A DNA stretch of 64,000 nucleotides, from contig DVEG01000033.1 in assembly GCA_015295835.1 (NCBI GenBank), positions 1 through 64,000 of the forward strand, in the 5' to 3' direction. The notes beneath the pieces are model-generated. The model had not been told where the DNA came from and searched no databases. It was given only the letters and a program-made list of their open reading frames with translations. The position numbers were made by a program, and so were the translations under genes. Every line of letters begins with the position of its first letter. Position 1 is the first letter of the stretch. Of this stretch, positions 62,500 to 64,000 are shown piece after piece. Source of the stretch: Oscillatoriaceae cyanobacterium M7585_C2015_266 (GTDB taxonomy: Bacteria > Cyanobacteriota > Cyanobacteriia > Cyanobacteriales > Oscillatoriaceae).

Positions 62500-63429
62500 A
62501 TGTATAGTATAGATATTAATTTTCTCAGAGATCGCCCAGAATATCAACCCCCAATACCAAGTAAGGCTGGCGGTGTAGCTATATCGGTTAATGAACGTAC
62601 AGCTCTTATCGCTGGAATAGTAGTCGGGGTTGTTCCTATAGCAGTGGTGGGGGGATTGTGGTTTTTGGCACAATCGGAAAACACGAGTTTGGCAGAGCAG
62701 CTAGCCAAATTAGAGCAAAACGCAAGTGTGCTTTCTTCCCAAGATCAACAAGTTAAGGCTATACAAGCAGAAGCTGCTCAGATTAAGGCGCAAAGAGACG
62801 GAATCGCAAGTATTTTCAATACTTCTATAAAGCCAATTGTAGCGATTTTGCAAGATATCCGCGATCGCGTGCCAGCAGGTGTACAAATTAGCCAGATTAG
62901 TCAAGCGCTCACAGTCGATCAAGAAAAAATAAAAGCCGCCACCGCCCCAGCTCAAACTCCAGCACAAACACCGCCTCCAGCCCCACAAGCAACACCCCCT
63001 GGAAATCAGCCTGCAACAGCACAGGCTGCACAAACACCGCCTCCAGTTGCCCCCCCTGTGCCCTGGGAAGCCTTTACCCAGACACTGAAAATAGTGGGCA
63101 CAGCTAGATCTTTCGATGACGTAAATGATTTTATACTCAGCCTCAAACAATCTGAATTATTTAATAGTAACGCCATTAAGCTAAATAAATCAGAGTTAAA
63201 AGAAAATCCCCTCCAACAAAATGTGGCGCTGGCTGCCGAATTCAAAAATACAGGACAAAATATAGTAGTTCCAAAGGTTCTACTACCAGATGTCGTTGAA
63301 TACGAGATAGAAGTAAAAGTCAACCAAAAACTAGCCTCTGAAATCACTCAAATACTCCGAAGTAAAGGGGCGTTCGGACTAGCCACTCGTATCGAAACAT
63401 TAAAACAGAAGGGGGTCATTCAACCATGA
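62500..63429 (+). CDS. pilN: Type IV pilus assembly protein PilN
   Basis: About 309 residues. N-terminal MYSIDINFLRDRPEYQP is the PilM-binding INLLP-like motif, then one membrane helix (LIAGIVVGVVPIAVVGGLWFLA), a coiled coil and a periplasmic ferredoxin-like region. A Pro/Ala/Gln-rich insert (about 150-185, PAQTPAQTPPPAPQATPP) separates parts of the periplasmic domain and is longer than in proteobacteria. I choose ATG 62500 over a GTG at 62485 that overlaps pilM. Ends in ATGA overlap with pilO. Confidence 0.93.
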   Translation: MYSIDINFLRDRPEYQPPIPSKAGGVAISVNERTALIAGIVVGVVPIAVVGGLWFLAQSENTSLAEQLAKLEQNASVLSSQDQQVKAIQAEAAQIKAQRDGIASIFNTSIKPIVAILQDIRDRVPAGVQISQISQALTVDQEKIKAATAPAQTPAQTPPPAPQATPPGNQPATAQAAQTPPPVAPPVPWEAFTQTLKIVGTARSFDDVNDFILSLKQSELFNSNAIKLNKSELKENPLQQNVALAAEFKNTGQNIVVPKVLLPDVVEYEIEVKVNQKLASEITQILRSKGAFGLATRIETLKQKGVIQP

Positions 63430-64000
63430 CAGTCAGCGAAGAATTCATTCCCGACGTAGGCGAAGAAGGAGGCGGTAGTAGTGGTATATTCGGACTGCAA
63501 ATAACTCCAAAAGTCATAGGCATCTTGATTGCCATATTAGGATTGGGTGCCTCTGTGGGTTTGTTCATATACTTGCTCCAGCCAGAATGGGCTAAGCGAG
63601 AAGAAATAAAAGGCAATATTCAAACTAAGAAAGACGAAATTGCCAAGTTAAAACTCGGCATTTCCCAAAAGCAAGAAGCTGAGAGAGAACTAGAGCGTCA
63701 AAAACGACTGCAAGCAGAAGTTAATATTTTATTCGGCAAAGAAAAAACTACAGATACCCTGCTGCTTGATATCAACAAGTTGGTAAGAAAAGAAGGAGCG
63801 AGAATCAGAGAGTTCAATCTGACAGAGCAAGATGAAATTGCGCAGGCGCTGTTTGTCGAAGATCCTAAAACAAAACAAAAAAAAGGTATAGGAAGTCTGG
63901 AAAAATTTAACGTACTAAGCAGAGCGCTGAATTTAGAAGGTACTTTTGCTCAAATTCAGTCCGTTCTCAGCAAAATAGAACGGTTAGAACCTCTAATTAT
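63426..64000 (+). CDS. pilO: Type IV pilus assembly protein PilO (3' end outside window)
   Basis: Starts at ATG 63426, overlapping the pilN stop as ATGA, and stays open to the window edge (191 codons seen). An acidic/glycine N-terminus (EEFIPDVGEEGGGSSG), a membrane helix (KVIGILIAILGLGASVGLFIYLL), a coiled coil (KGNIQTKKDEIAKLKLGISQKQEAERELE) and the beginning of a periplasmic domain with LNLEGTFAQIQSVLSKIERLEPLI, typical of PilO. It forms the inner-membrane alignment complex with PilN and PilM. Confidence 0.93.
   Translation, partial: MTVSEEFIPDVGEEGGGSSGIFGLQITPKVIGILIAILGLGASVGLFIYLLQPEWAKREEIKGNIQTKKDEIAKLKLGISQKQEAERELERQKRLQAEVNILFGKEKTTDTLLLDINKLVRKEGARIREFNLTEQDEIAQALFVEDPKTKQKKGIGSLEKFNVLSRALNLEGTFAQIQSVLSKIERLEPLI

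Overview
The window reads as a cyanobacterial chromosome. The evidence is the dense scatter of the HIP1 octamer GCGATCGC and a set of cyanobacterium-typical genes: nblB (phycobilisome turnover), crtR (carotenoid hydroxylase), a DUF928 gene, an ABC1-kinase gene, a Mo-nitrogenase C-terminal-like small protein, a CHASE2 hybrid cyclase, a CHAT-TPR gene and type IV pilus genes. A filamentous Oscillatoriales-type host is my guess; the sequence alone does not fix the genus. No rRNA, tRNA or CRISPR array was recognised, and no intact transposase.

Layout. 0-5 kb: the left-truncated Ser/Thr kinase with a Pro-Thr tail, yqeY, an IS200/IS605-like remnant touching the 5' end of prs, and a membrane protein with a small domain that recurs at 53 kb. 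5-9 kb: an alpha/beta hydrolase, a MITE-like repeat pair, a thioredoxin-like ferredoxin, a CBS-pair protein and nblB. 8.6-12.9 kb: a four-gene export operon on the minus strand (GbsR/MarR regulator, MacA-like adaptor, MacB-like permease, ATPase) with a palindrome in front of it. 13.5-20.5 kb: a beta-CASP metallohydrolase, small conserved genes, a gene-poor stretch with long nested inverted repeats, fructosamine kinase, leuB, small genes and an ABC-ATPase pseudogene. 20.5-27.7 kb: sucD/sucC-type genes, an NB-ARC/TPR STAND protein, a string of hairpins, then an ABC1 kinase. 27.7-32.8 kb: a glycosyltransferase cluster (two related GT8-like genes around a GT10 fucosyltransferase-like gene, plus GT4) that encloses an LD-carboxypeptidase. 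32.9-38.5 kb: a HEAT membrane protein, an EamA exporter, sppA, aroH and crtR. 39-52.4 kb: a GAF histidine kinase facing a four-gene minus-strand block: TpsA adhesin, CHAT-TPR protease-like protein, DUF928 protein, and CHASE2-kinase-receiver-cyclase. 52.5-57.7 kb: an SGNH (DUF1574) plus MBOAT O-acylation pair. 57.7-64 kb: rhodanese, folC, an orphan sugar-binding lipoprotein and pilM-pilN-pilO, cut by the right edge.

The points most worth following are the TpsA/CHAT/DUF928/cyclase block, a roughly 100-residue domain present four times in the DUF1574 protein and once elsewhere, a second octamer (GCGAGCGC/GCGCTCGC) that appears about as often as HIP1, and two unexplained structured intergenic loci (near 16.0 kb and 25.3 kb). 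All functional statements rest on motif reading and family knowledge; no search was run.
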